Part shown: piece after piece, positions 1-11,246 of the stretch
Layout: the number at the start of each line of letters is the position of its first letter
Numbering within the stretch: the first letter of the stretch is position 1
DNA from: Cadophora sp. MPI-SDFR-AT-0126
Lineage: Eukaryota; Ascomycota; Leotiomycetes; Helotiales; Ploettnerulaceae
DNA length: 64,000 nucleotides
NCBI GenBank assembly: GCA_020747065.1
Contig: JAGMVK010000028.1
Span: 549,432 to 613,431 of the forward strand
Reading direction: 5' to 3'
Notes under the pieces: model-generated
What the model was told of the DNA's origin: nothing
The model's database searches: none
The model's input: only the letters and a program-made list of their open reading frames with translations
Translations under genes and position numbers: made by a program

Positions 1-169
1 CGATTGTTGGGGAAGTGGTATCGAGAAGGTAGAGCTTGGCGCACGAGTCATGACCGTACGTGGGGAGTGCCGTGATATCGGGTCTGAAGGTGAGTAATCA
101 TCTAAGTTGTTGAAGTCTAATGGATGATCTTTTGTAGTTCTCTACAATCGCAAGAGAAAGGCGGATTGA
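1..169 (+). CDS. 3' end of an unidentified gene (partial, two exons)
   Basis: The left edge of the window has an open frame from base 2 to 89 that ends at a GTGAGT donor (90) and rejoins after a 48-bp intron (acceptor TAG at 135-137) to finish at TGA 167-169. The roughly 39 visible C-terminal residues include WGSGIEKVELGARVM and end in a basic tail (NRKRKAD). The intron has normal size and a CTAAT-like branch site, which is the main reason to believe the model. I do not recognise the family. The gene would be convergent with the downstream SDR. The rest lies outside the window. Confidence 0.4.
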
Positions 170-523
170 CGATGACTTCAGCAGCACCGACCAGCTAAGG
201 TCGGAATTTTTGTCGAGGTCCAAATGGAATGGTGAAGCAGCCAAATAGATGCCATTTGTCACTAACGGGCTGATCAGATATATTTCCAAGGAACGGACGT
301 CTCGCATTTCGGGGTCTCAGCCAGGAAGCTTTCCCCTTGGCCAGAGGGAAACTCGATGGTTCATATCACGTTTTCGACTTCGAATGACTTCTCAACTTAG
401 ACAAGAAAGCTTAGTAAGCTGCTTTCATCACTTCTCAATCGATTTCGTCTACCTAGCACAGCAAAATCTCTACATCCTTAATACTCATAGGCACGATCTT
501 GTGAGATGTCTGTCCAGCTTACT
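170..523. other. Intergenic region between convergent genes
   Basis: About 350 bp between the stop of the partial gene and the stop of the SDR. Open frames here are short and unlike any family I know. I see no RNA gene or repeat. Confidence 0.5.
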
Positions 524-1521
524 TCAGGGCCATCCCAGAAGCCCGAAGGTGAACTTGTCAGTACCTTCAATCTCCTTCGACATCTCCTTGAGATCATCAA
601 CATCCCAATGAGCCCACACAAACTTCCCATTGAGGAACCTTGCTTCTGGGCTTACGGTCCAAACGATGAAGTTCGTCGGCAGCTCCACTAAGTCAAAAGT
701 CAGCATTATGCAATGTTAAGTCTGGTTGATATCTGACTTACTGGAGTCAAAAGGAAGCTCGACACCAGAATCGGAGGTTTTGTCGTTCACTGGCAGGCCC
801 GATATCAGTAAAAGTCCAAGCCAGTCCGAATTGGACAGTAGGATTGATTTTAGTGTATGTCATTGGTGTACTTACTAGCTGTCATGATCACCCCAGGATG
901 GACATTCAAGACGAAGAACTGAGGATACTCGTGGTAAACATATTCGAAGAACTTGGCCGCTGCTAACTTCGATGTGTGATAGCCAGAGTACCCCGGGAGG
1001 TACTTCAGATGCGTAACTCCAGTGCTGACGTTGATGATAGCAGCTCCTTCTGCAGCGGCAGGGACGAAAGCAGTCACAACGTTGAAATTTCCCTTCACAT
1101 TGACCTCAAACCCATTATACCAATCATTCAAGTCAGCTTGGCCGATAGGATTAAGGGTTGGTAGGAAACCGGCATTAGCAACTAGGACGTCAACTGGCCC
1201 GACCGCAGCTTTGATGGAGTCAAACGCAGCAATAAGTGCAGCCTTGTTGACGATATCTGCCACATAGGTGTAGATCTTCGTCTTGGGATATTCTTTTTCG
1301 AGCTGTGTCTTGGTATCGATGAGAGTCTTCTCTGTTCGGCCAAGGAGAGAGATGGTCGAAGATCCAGACTGTGCAAAGGAGCGGGCAAGGCCGACTCCGA
1401 TCCCTGTGCCACCACCGGTGATAACGATGTTCTTACCGGCCGTGGAAAGATGTGGAGATGTTGGGTCTATGGCAGGGTAAGTGTCGCGATGATAGTTCTT
1501 GACGGGCGATGGGAACTCCAT
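524..1521 (-). CDS. Short-chain dehydrogenase/reductase (SDR), 285 aa
   Basis: NAD(P)-dependent oxidoreductase of the classical SDR family, substrate unknown. Model on the minus strand: exons 1521-876, 789-742 and 687-524. The start is the ATG at 1521, since the two codons upstream in frame begin with TTG. Visible features are the cofactor motif TGGGTGIG (residues about 35-42), NAG (116-118), the catalytic serine in NVSTG (about 167) and the active-site pair YHTSK (Tyr181, Lys185). The C-terminal exon reads ELPTNFIVWTVSPEARFLNG, a motif typical of a large fungal SDR group close to sorbitol- or versicolorin-reductase-like proteins. There is no transit or secretion signal. It lies about 670 bp from the MFS transporter and diverges from it, but I see no other cluster gene. 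The SDR assignment is firm; the reaction cannot be told from sequence. Confidence 0.9.
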
Positions 1522-2187
1522 TGCCAATGCTCTGTCTTATGTGGATAGGAGGGTGTCGAAAAGTATGTAAGGACAAAGTGATAGAAGTTTGATGGAGTTT
1601 GGGATAACAGAACTCTCAACACGCAAGTTGTACCGCTGTTATATATCCAGATATACTGTGCTGGTTGGTCATCTTTCTTATCCTGGTCTCTAGCCACAAT
1701 TGGTGGGATCATTGCAGCCGAGAACAAATCGCAGCCATTGCAGCACCTCTGCTTATTCAGAGTGGCATTGGTAATACAGGACGAATGAAATATGATAGTA
1801 CCGGTGGCTTGAAAAGTCTTGCTGTAGACAATTTGCAAGCCTCTGTTTGCTCTTTCGGGAAATTCAGAAATGGCTGCGAATGCATGGCTTTCTTTAGTGG
1901 CTCGCTTGGCGTGACATGGGTTAGCGGGATGTTTATTGATGCCTCCGAATACCCCTGATACTTCACGATGGCAATATCTCAATGGATCGCAATGCGAGCT
2001 GCTTATCAATGAAATGCTTCTGTGGCTTTCTGGGTGTCCTTTGTCATCTTAATTGCGATTCTCCGAGACTTGGATTGTCTTGGCAGGGATAAACAACATA
2101 TATGAGATCGCCATGGAGGGCTTCCAACAATCACCACTGAGATTCTCCTATCTTTAGCAGGTGATCCTCTATCAGATACCATCCAGT
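1522..2187. promoter_or_regulatory. Divergent intergenic region, SDR / MFS transporter
   Basis: The 666 bp between the two start codons must contain both promoters. Open frames inside it have no family resemblance. I see no clear operator or repeat. Confidence 0.4.
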
Positions 2188-4476
2188 ATGAAGGATATCA
2201 TCCGAGACTCGACGATCGGTCAGATCGTTCGTCTTCTGACCAGCAACCGAACCTTTCTCTATCCCGAAGAAGAGCCCAGTTTCAAATGCCCCAGAGGCTA
2301 TAATGACAACACGGCGCTCCCCGAAGCTGTTATCAGAGAGAGAACTCGTTCTTTCTTCTCGACGGCTAGCAATCCCCACAGCTTTTACGTCGACAATGGG
2401 GAGGCATTCACTACCCCAGAATCGAAGACAGAAGATGGATCTGCGCAAGAGAATATAGACAACGGCGATGCTACAGATCTCGAGCGAGCCAACACGGCGA
2501 AGCTCGTACGGACAAGAAGCCGGCCTATCTTACCATCTAAGTCAGTGGACGGCACAATCTTGGTGGATTGGTATATGACAGGCAAGTAATTTGTTGTTTG
2601 CACCTCCCTACCGGTTTTGCTAACAGACTTTAGATGATCCTGAGTACCCTCAGAACTGGAGCACCGGAAAAAAGCTTTACGTTTCCTTTCAGATTTGGTA
2701 TTTCTCATTTCTTGATGTTTTGAGGGCGGAGCTAAAAGCGGTAGCATTTATTCATTCGCTGTCTATGTTGGCTCGTCCATCTACTCCCCTGCTCTAGGAG
2801 GTGTAATGGATGATTTCAAAGTCAGTGCTGTTACTGGTCTTCTCGGACTGGCATTGTATGTTCTTGCGTGTAAGTTGCTAATTTCTCTCCAACGGATCTC
2901 AAGTAACAGATTCGTAGATGGCATCGGCCCAATGCTCTTTGCTCCTCTAAGCGAGTGAGTCTTCTTATTCCATACCCCTAACATGTATTGATTTTCGCTA
3001 GGATACCTGCTATTGGCAGAACGCCTATATACGTGTGGACATTTGTTCTCTTCGTCATCCTGCAGGTCCCAACCGGCCTGGTTGATAATTTCGCCGGTCT
3101 CTTGGTGCTTCGATTTTTGGCAGGGTTCTTTGGTAAGATAAAAGATTTATAAGGTCATCAACTTGGATGAAAAGCTCATATTTGTTTGTCAATAGGCTCT
3201 CCATGTCTGGCTACTGGAGCTGCTACGTTTCAAGATATGGTAAATTTCATATACACCAGTTCTCAACAAGTACTGAATGAGAACAGTACGCCATGACCAA
3301 GATGCCACACCTCTTAGCTTTCTGGGCAGGCGCAGGTAAGTCGAATTTCAGTCTCCAAGTAGTATGTACCGACATTTTGCAGTGACACTAGGTCCCGCCC
3401 TCGCACCCATCGTCGCCGGTTTCAGCATATCAGCCAAAGACTGGCACTGGTTCGGTAAATTAAAGTCTCCTCGAAAACTTCTACCCAGACTCTGATATAT
3501 ATAGCCTGGGAAGAACTCTGGCTCTCCGGACCTATCTGTCTCATGATGTTCATCTCCCTTCCCGAAACCTCGGCATCAAACATCCTCCTTCGACGCGCTC
3601 GCCGGCTTCGCAAACTCACCAACAGACCCAACCTACGATCACAATCAGAGATCGACCAGGCAGACATGACAGCTGGTGATGTGGCATATGATGCGCTTAT
3701 CAAGCCGTGGCAGATTAATTTGCTCGATCCCGCTGTGGTACACTCTCCCCTTTTCGCTCGCCTAGTTTATTTGCTAATTCTCGCTTCAGGCTTTCACAAC
3801 CGTATACACTGCACTCGTGTATGGTATCTTCTACTCCTTCTTCGAATCCTTCCCCTTGGTATTTCCAGTCATATATGGTTTCAATCTCGGGGAATCTCAA
3901 CTACCATTCTTGGCTGTTGTTGTCTCACTGTTGTTTTGCATACCGCCGTATTGCTATTACTATTACTACATCGTTGAACCTCGAGTCAAGATTAGTGGTT
4001 TTGGTCCACCTGAAGAGCGATTGATTCCTGGTCTCATAGCTACGTTCTTTGTCCCTGCCGGCCTGTTCCTGTTCGGTAAGTCCTCAGAGCGACTCCCGAC
4101 ATTCCTTGTTTATGTATATACTGACGACCTCTCCATGCTAGCGTGGACATCCAGCCACTCAATTCACTGGATGGCACCGACGATAGGCGTCTTCCTAGTA
4201 ATGATAGGCTGCTATACGATCATGCAAGCTATTTTTCTTTACCTACCTTTCACGTATCCTCAATACGCTGCATCGTTGTTCGCGGCCAACGACTTTGCAC
4301 GATCTGCATTCGCGGCTGGGGCGACAGAGTTCTCTGGACCGATGTTTCATAATCTTGGTGTTGCGAAGGGTTGTAGTTTACTGGGAGGGTTGACCGTGGG
4401 GTGCACGGTATTGTTCTATTGCTTGTTTTTCTTTGGGGCGAATTTGAGGAAGAGGAGTAGGTTTGCTGTCAAGTGA
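2188..4476 (+). CDS. MFS transporter, DHA1 drug/polyamine type, 589 aa, 11 exons
   Basis: Membrane proton antiporter expected to export drugs or polyamines (DHA1, 12 transmembrane helices). Exons: 2188-2581, 2634-2697, 2745-2869, 2918-2954, 3002-3132, 3196-3239, 3287-3335, 3383-3454, 3505-3737, 3790-4075, 4142-4476, summing to 590 codons. A polar N-terminal tail of about 125 residues precedes the family signature WYMTDDPEYPQNWS, then YSFAVYVGSSIYSPALGGV (helix 1), the loop motif PLSEIPAIGRTPIY, ATGAATFQDMY and the central PETSASNILLRRARRLR loop. The first intron only keeps frame if its donor is GCAAGT at 2582 (GC-AG intron); the nearby GTAATT donor would give a stop. The in-frame GTG at 2161 was not used as start because ATG 2188 is available. 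The transported substrate cannot be deduced. Confidence 0.93.
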
Positions 4477-4765
4477 TGAGGAACGGTCTTGTAACGTCCG
4501 ACGGGTTTGGAGGCGATTATTATGAGAGGTTGGCCATATGGGGATTAGTAAGGCACTCAGAGTAAACCGAAGAGGTTTGAAGTCGGATAGTGGTAATAGA
4601 TCTTGCTGACTTGCATTGCTTGACTTTGTCTACCCCAAGATGCGCAATGCGCAATGCGCCATGCCCATTGGGCTTGCGTCGTGATGCTATGGAAACCTTA
4701 TCCCATGTAACAATCTCGCATGGCTCAATCTGTGACAACCTCGCGGATGCGCTGTATTTACAAAG

Positions 4766-6150
4766 TTACTGCGCGAAGCTACTGTACTCTTTGTTGAATG
4801 TCTGGAAATATTAGCGAAGTCTACGTCAGTACCGTACACTGTAACTTACCCTTCCGATCACCATCTTTCTGATCTCAGTGGTTCCTGCACCTATCTCATA
4901 CAATTTGGCACTTGCAAAGTCAGTATTGATCATCCGAGTCCAGGATGACGAACTTACTCTCTTAATAATCTCGAAGCTGGCATCTCCTCAACATAACCCA
5001 TGCCGCCCAGTAATTGAATACAATCAAGCGTGCACTCCGTCGCTCTCTCTGCAGCGTACATAATTGCTCCTGCACAATCTTGAGTTCGGATCTGACCAAT
5101 TTCGTCAACCTTCCTAGCCGTATCGTACGTGTAAGCTCGAGAAGCTTGAAGCTTCGTATACATGTCCGCAAGCTTGCCTTGGACAAGCTGGTTATGTGCA
5201 ACGGGAGCACCGAATTGCTTTCTCTGATGCGTGAAAGGGAGTGTAACATCCATGGCGGCCTGCATGATACCCAGCGGTCCAGCACTAAGAACGAGACGTT
5301 CCAAATCTAGACCCTCCATTAGGACTTTGACTCCGCGGTTGACTTCGCCGAGAACATTCTCCTTAGGCACAAAGACGTTTTCGAATACTAGTTCTCCCGT
5401 ATTGCTTCCACGCATGCCCATCTTATCTAATTTGCGGGCACAGCTGAAACCCTTGAAGTCTTTCTGGACAATGAATGCCGTAATACCCTTCGATGCCTTT
5501 TCTGGTTCAGTCTTTGCGTATACCACAATAACATCTGCGTCTGGTCCGTTGGTGATCCACATCTTAGTTCCGTTAAGAACATATCCACCATCAACAGCCT
5601 TCGCTGTCGTCCGCATGCTCACAACATCGCTTCCTGCCCCACTTTCCGACATTGCCAAAGCACCAACACTCGTCCCAGCGATCAAGCCTGGCAGGAATTT
5701 CTTCTTTTGTTCGGGATTTCCGTTCAGTTGGAGCTGGTTTACACAGAGTTGAGAATGTGCTGCATAACTCAACCCAATTGAACCCGAGGCCCTTGATATT
5801 TCCTCCATAACTACACAATGTGCCTGATATCCCATAGATAGACCTCCCACATCCTCATCCGCAGTTATTCCCAGGAACCCCGCATCTCCAAGCTTCTGCC
5901 ACATTTCGTTTGGGAAGGCATTGGTTTTATCTGTCTTAGACGCCACCTCCTCCGATATCTCTCGTCTTGTGAATTCCTGGACTCGTTCCCGAAGCTCGTC
6001 TAGGTCTGCAGAGGATGGTGGTTCAAAGCCCTTGGGGTGTTTGGAGGAAGCATTCCGATGCTGGATTGCTGATATTGGGATTTGAGGCTTTGCTCGAAGC
6101 TGTAACATTGGGCGCGATGCCAATGATCGAATACATCTCGCTGTCGCCAT
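4766..6150 (-). CDS. ivdA: Isovaleryl-CoA dehydrogenase, mitochondrial, 429 aa
   Basis: FAD enzyme of the acyl-CoA dehydrogenase family that oxidises isovaleryl-CoA to 3-methylcrotonyl-CoA in leucine breakdown in the mitochondrial matrix. Exons 6150-4958, 4910-4850 and 4801-4766. The N-terminus is rich in Arg and poor in acidic residues (MATARCIRSLASRPMLQLRA), a matrix presequence. Family motifs: SYAAHSQLCVNQL, AMSESGAGSDV (FAD/substrate), MWITNGPDADV, and MEGLDLERLVLSAG, whose Glu284 corresponds to the catalytic base that is placed there specifically in isovaleryl-CoA dehydrogenases. The C-terminus reads QLLGGMGYVEEMP then RDAKLYEIGAGTTEIRKMVI. Length is normal. Its product is the substrate of the MCC enzyme whose beta subunit is encoded head-to-head 276 bp away, so co-regulation is likely. 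Confidence 0.97.
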
Positions 6151-6426
6151 TTCGACGAATACTGTCAAGGAGAAAAAGAATGGAGAACAAGAACTGTGAG
6201 AACTACATAGTCCTTTACATTGTTGTTTCTTAAGCCGCTGGGCCAAGACGATTACCCCAAGTTTCCTAAGCCGAGGAGCCCATCCCTGTCCAACCCCAGG
6301 TTCTGGTAAACCGCGGACAGCCGACTGTTGACCATCTCACAGAACCATTTGAAGAGATGAGCTTCTTTGAATTGATGTAGGATCTCAATATTGCTGCTGC
6401 AGCTGCGGCACTTTCTAACGAACACA
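6151..6426. promoter_or_regulatory. Shared bidirectional promoter, ivdA / mccB
   Basis: Only 276 bp separate the two start codons, so both promoters and 5' UTRs lie here. I see a CCGCGG palindrome at 6311-6316 (back-to-back CCG/CGG, the half-sites bound by many Zn2Cys6 regulators) and an inverted CCAG-GTT-CTGG at 6296-6306. Their function is inference only. Confidence 0.5.
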
Positions 6427-8259
6427 ATGTCTACATTCAGGGCCTCGCGAGAGGCATTGAAGCTCTCGAGGCTCATACCGAGGTCCCCACCACGACCAGT
6501 TCCCCTCAATGTCCGATTGTGCTCTCGAAGCATTGCAACGCACTGCACGCCCAACCAAGCCAATGCCATTTCAGTCCTGCCAACAGTCGTCGATCCCTCG
6601 TCAGAGGAGTACAAGGATAATGCGAGGCAGATGGGAGAAGTCATGGGGAAGCTAGAAGAGTTGACAAAGAAGATACAGCAGGGCGGACCGCCAAAGGCAA
6701 GAGAGAAGCATCTCGCTAGGAAGAAGATGCTCCCAAGGGACCGAGTTGCGGCTTTGATTGATCCTGGAACTTCTTTTCTCGAACTGTCTGCTTTGGCTGG
6801 CCATGAGGTTTACCCTGAAGCGGAGATACCAGCTGGTGGAATCATTACTGGTGTTGGTGTTATTGAGGGAGTAACTTGCATGATCGTTGCGAATGATAGT
6901 ACTGTCAAGGGAGGAACATATTATCCCATTACAATCAAGAAGCATTTGAGAGCGCAGGCTATCGCTCAAGAAAACAATCTCCCGTAAGTTTGAACCTCGG
7001 TCTTTTGAATAAGTCTAATAGCAAATAGCTGCATTTACCTCGTTGATTCCGGAGGAGCCAATCTTCCCCACCAAGCAGATGTATTCCCAGACAGAGATCA
7101 CTTTGGACGTATCTTCTTCAACCAAGCTAGAATGAGTTCTATGGGCATACCTCAAATAGCCGTCGTAATGGGTCCTTGCACAGCAGGAGGAGCTTACATG
7201 CCAGCCATGTCGGACGAGAGCATCATCGTTGACGGCCAAGGTCACATTTTTCTAGCTGGCCCTCCGCTTGTCAAAGCTGCCACTGGAGAGGTGGTAAGTG
7301 CCGAAGACCTAGGAGGTGGAAAAATGCACACCAGCGTCTCTGGCGTGACCGACTACCTGGCAGTAGACGACGCCCATGCACTCGTCCTGGCTAGACGCTC
7401 AATCAGCAATCTCAACTGGCCCAAGAAGCCCTTCCCAGCTCCAACTTACGAAGAGCCTCTATACGACCCCGAAGAACTCATCGGTATCGCCAGCACTAAT
7501 CTCCGCAAGCCTCTCCCGATCCACGAAATCATCGCCAGAATTGTAGACGGGAGCGTCTTTTCAGAGTTCAAGCGTGATTATGGCAGCAGTCTCGTCACAG
7601 GATTCGCCCATATCTACGGACACAAAGTCGGTATCATAGCTAACAATGGCATCTTATTCAGCACATCATCTCTCAAAGGAGCACACTTCATCGAGCTCTG
7701 CTGCCAGCGCCAGATCCCGCTTATCTTCCTACAGAATATCAGCGGGTTCATGGTCGGCACAGATGCAGAGCGCGAAGGTATTGCGAAGAACGGCGCGAAG
7801 CTCGTGACTGCTGTCGCTTGTGCCAATGTGCCAAAGTTCACTGTTGTTGTGGGTGCGAGTAATGGAGCTGGTAATTATGGGATGTGTGGGAGAGCGTACA
7901 GTCCGCGCTTCTTGTGGATGTGGCCGAATGCGAAGATTGGTGTAATGGGGTCCGAGCAGTTGACTGCTGTCATGGAAACGGTTGGGAAGGCGGTGGATCC
8001 GGACTTGAAGGCGAGGATAGAGCGGGAGAGCGAAGCGGTGTTTTCGTCGGCGAGATTATGGGTGAGTATTGTCTTCCTCTCCTTTCCTGCTATGCCTGAA
8101 CCACAAGACCTGGTGGGAGATGCAACATACTGACGGACACAGGATGACGGTGTAATACCCCCGAGTCACACGCGCCGTGTACTGGGCTTGGGCTTGATGG
8201 CCGCGCTGGGTGGGAAGAATGAGCCTGAGCCTACGAAGTTCGGCGTCTTTAGAATGTAG
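6427..8259 (+). CDS. mccB: Methylcrotonoyl-CoA carboxylase beta subunit, mitochondrial, 568 aa
   Basis: Carboxyltransferase subunit that moves CO2 from carboxybiotin on the alpha subunit to 3-methylcrotonyl-CoA, the step after isovaleryl-CoA dehydrogenase in leucine degradation. Exons 6427-6983, 7029-8061 and 8143-8259. The N-terminus is Arg/Ser rich, as in a matrix presequence. Carboxyltransferase landmarks: [71 protein letters not shown] and [16 protein letters not shown] (acyl-CoA pocket). Length matches the family. The start at 6427 is the first ATG; the frame extends upstream only through TTG. The partner alpha subunit is about 38 kb to the right in this window. Confidence 0.97.
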
Positions 8260-9180
8260 TTGTATGATTACTTAGAGCATCAAAAGATATGACTATCTTA
8301 AAGATATCCTATCGATGAAGCGAGCACACACACCCTTCGACTCGCATTCAACATGAAACTACTAACCTAACAAATTCTGGTAATCTTCTGCTCCAAAGGC
8401 GAACTACACGAGGTAGGCAGGTATCCTTGAGCCAGCCCCAATGATTGTTAAAAATCCGAGTATTTCAAATTTAGCAATTCCATATCTAACTAAGGTAATG
8501 CATTCTCATTGCAATGGATAGCTACTGTGACTCTTTGAGCGATATCTACTGCACACGAAATCCCAATCCAGCTTCTTGGTGACCTAGTTTATGCAGAGTT
8601 GCTATCTCAACGCCTCACTTTAAGTTATGATCACGTATTCTGGCCACTCTATCCTTAGACAGCTAGTAATCTAGTCTCTCATATTCACGCAAGCTACAGT
8701 AGGCAAGCAAGCCGACTCTTAGACTTTGAAAGGATCGATCCAAATCCAAGTAATCAAAACCAAAGATAAGAGTCCCCAATTGTCACTTCGCTTAAACACG
8801 TACGACCATATGCACCAGTAGAAGGTTAAGTGATACCACAGTAGGAGTTTCGAAATAAACTTTCTTCGGAGTCAATTTTGGAGTTCGGACATTCAGTATC
8901 ACCAGCTGGAAAATGTCACCTAGCCAGAAATGATGGTAGGTCACAAAAGTGTGGAATGAAAACAAGAGTAAGTATGAAAAAAGGACGCTCATTGTATTCC
9001 CATTTCCTGCAAAGTGTATAGAAAGTGTAGTGATACAGTACACAATAAAAGACAGTCTGCATTGCTTGCAATTCAGAAATCCAACCCAACCCGTATGATA
9101 ACTCCTCCTACCGATCCACGTATCGACCTTGACTCCTTCATTCATGTTCCATCATTCCAATTCCATCGCAATGCGTTCAT
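8260..9180. other. Intergenic region, mccB / DUF7728-like gene
   Basis: About 920 bp between convergent genes, moderately AT-rich. No coding frame, RNA gene or repeat that I can support. Confidence 0.5.
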
Positions 9181-10302
9181 TTACTCTACTTCCTTCTTCT
9201 CTACCACAGCATCCTCATATTGAGGAGGTGGGCCCTGAGCCTCAAGGAATCCTTTCGATTCGTCATCAGACTCCTCATCAGCCTCCTGCTGTTTGACTTC
9301 CGCGTACTTGTTCTTGTTCTGTCCACGACGGAAGAGCATGCGCCATGTAAACACGATGATATGTCCAACGACCATGCCAATAAGGCTAGCTGTGATGCCG
9401 ACCATGACACCGATGAGAACCGGTACCAATACATGGAAGACGATACCTCGGATGAACCTAGCGAGACTGCCGTGTCTGTGATGATGACGCCATGGGCGGT
9501 GAGATCCATGAGGACGAGGACGGCCATGGCCGGGGTACTTGTTATGTGGATGTTTGTTGTGGTGAGGCTTGGGCTCGAAGACTGGTCTAACTTCTGGAGT
9601 TGGACGCTTCGATCCACATCCCTTCTTCAATGCTGCTAGACGGTCTGCGACAATCGCACGCCATTTGCAGAGAAGCGTTGTGCATTCACGGTCGTCGTCT
9701 GCGGGGTTGGAGAGACTGGATGGGGCTGTGATCCCGCTGTTTCCAAGCATCAGCTTTCCGGATGGCGTCTCGAGCAGTTGTAAGTCGATGGTGGGAAGGC
9801 CTTTGATGAACTTGTCTGCTACTTCGACGATCTCCAAGTGGACGGCCACGAGGTCTAGTTGATCTTGTGGTGAAGATGCTTGACGGCTGATGCCGAGAGA
9901 GTAGCCTAGCTTAGGATTTGATGCGTATTGCCAGGTATCGTCCGCGGCCTTGATCATTTGCGAGGCAGTGAGAGGTTCCATGAAGCTTTGAGATGTGGGA
10001 TCGATGGGGTAGATTTGGAGGCCGTTCAAGAGAAGTTGATCGGCTCCATTCTGGTGAGAGAGTGTGAAGTTGAGTTGAAGGATGGATTCGGCCTGCACTG
10101 AGCTTGTCTTGCCATTGAAGTTCGTCAAAACCGGGCAGCCAGGGCAGTTGATCTCCATAACCCGTCCTTCCACTTCAGCTGCATCTTCGAAGGGGAGCGT
10201 CGTGATGATATCGGTGTCTGCTGAGGAGATCTCGGGAGGGATCAGAAAGCCTTGAGAGAGGCTGGCCAGAGCCGCCACGGCTCCCAGCTGAGCGAAATAC
10301 AT
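9181..10302 (-). CDS. DUF7728-like secretory-pathway membrane protein, 373 aa
   Basis: Single-exon gene for a type I membrane protein of unknown function that resembles conserved fungal DUF7728 proteins. The start is the ATG at 10302, because the frame upstream uses only TTG. Order of parts: signal peptide (MYFAQLGAVAALASLSQGF); a luminal domain with a close Cys pair (INCPGCPV) and two more cysteines before the linker (DRECTTLLCKW); a His/Pro/Gly-rich linker (HHNKHPHNKYPGHGRPRPHG region); a long hydrophobic helix with small residues (VLVPVLIGVMVGITASLIGM); and an acidic cytosolic tail ending in a PPPQYED motif. PPxY motifs bind WW domains of Nedd4/Rsp5 ubiquitin ligases, so the protein could be an ubiquitin-ligase adaptor or cargo; this is inference. 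It has no recognisable enzyme motif. Confidence 0.85.
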   Translation of the reverse strand: MYFAQLGAVAALASLSQGFLIPPEISSADTDIITTLPFEDAAEVEGRVMEINCPGCPVLTNFNGKTSSVQAESILQLNFTLSHQNGADQLLLNGLQIYPIDPTSQSFMEPLTASQMIKAADDTWQYASNPKLGYSLGISRQASSPQDQLDLVAVHLEIVEVADKFIKGLPTIDLQLLETPSGKLMLGNSGITAPSSLSNPADDDRECTTLLCKWRAIVADRLAALKKGCGSKRPTPEVRPVFEPKPHHNKHPHNKYPGHGRPRPHGSHRPWRHHHRHGSLARFIRGIVFHVLVPVLIGVMVGITASLIGMVVGHIIVFTWRMLFRRGQNKNKYAEVKQQEADEESDDESKGFLEAQGPPPQYEDAVVEKKEVE

Positions 10303-11246
10303 GGTTCTGCTGATCAAGACTGGCTGCTATAACCAGATTGCAGAAGAGTGTAAGTGTTGTTGATGAGAAGGACGCTGCAGTCTTTGTTCTGATTGAAGAC
10401 CAGCTTCTATGTGGCGTGGTTGTTATAGTTCAAAGGAGTCGTCGTAAGAAGGTCGGGGTCGGGGAGTCGAGATACAACGCTTCCGAAACAAACGCCCCTC
10501 ACTAGGTTAGAATGGCATGTCATGGCATGTCTGAGCGTGATGCTGATTCGACACCATCGAGTCCAAGAGTCCAAGAGTCCAACAGTCGAGTCCAGTCACA
10601 AGCGAAGTACGGCAAGTGGGGAAAACCCGAAGCGCAATATGGAAGATACCGATTTAGGTACAGTACAGTAATCCAGTCACCCCTCCTCCCTCTTCCTCTA
10701 TCCTATTCTACTCTATCCTTTTTTGGAGCTGTGCGACCGGCCGGCCGGCCTGCCTCGAGACGAGGCGCATTCAGAGAAGTCCCTTGTGCAACATGGGAAA
10801 CATCAGAATCACTACTTTTCTTTATTTGTTCAACTGTGTTTCATTCCGCCATTTCCACAATGGCGGCTTATGGTGCCGTTGAAGGGTTTCTGCTGATAGC
10901 TCAAACCCAATCAATCACTGAGGAAGAACCCCCCCCCCCCACATTTGCAGCAAGAAGGACCCTTCAGGATGGAGCTGATCGTCGCTGGGAGCGGAGCAGA
11001 CCCAACGTCATGCTGCCGCAACTTAGTAAACCACAGAGTGTGTGTGCAGACCAGCTGTCAACACACGAAGATTCTTCATTCACTCACAATTCCAAAATAA
11101 TACTAACAAGAATCAATTCCCCAATTCATTCAAGAGCAATTCGTTGCCTGTACAGTACTCGCATCTCGTCAATTGAGTCTGCGCGTTCTTCAATTTCTCT
11201 CTCAGCGTCTTTTCCCGGCTTGTTCTCGAGCTCAACAAGCTGCAAC
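10303..11246. promoter_or_regulatory. Divergent intergenic region with pyrimidine-rich leader
   Basis: About 940 bp between two start codons. It contains a GGCCGGCCGGCC run near 10738-10750, a C-run at about 10929-10940 and a CT-rich stretch before the SDR start. A long open frame runs through it into the SDR but is not conserved-looking and is read as 5' leader. Confidence 0.5.

Noticed and set aside
249..611. Plus-strand open frame overlapping the SDR 3' end
   Set aside because: No family resemblance; its second half is antisense to the SDR exon 3.
1467..2009. Minus-strand frame of 180 codons upstream of the SDR
   Set aside because: Composition is not protein-like, and it overlaps the real SDR start in another frame.
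524..4476. SDR plus MFS transporter as a secondary-metabolite cluster
   Set aside because: No synthase, P450, methyltransferase or cluster regulator nearby; neighbours are primary metabolism.
6151..6246. N-terminal extension of isovaleryl-CoA dehydrogenase
   Set aside because: The extension starts at TTG, not ATG; the ATG at 6150 gives a normal presequence.
10512..11246. N-terminal extension of the mitochondrial SDR by 245 codons
   Set aside because: The frame is open by chance through a CT-rich leader; the ATG at 11247 begins a typical mitochondrial presequence.
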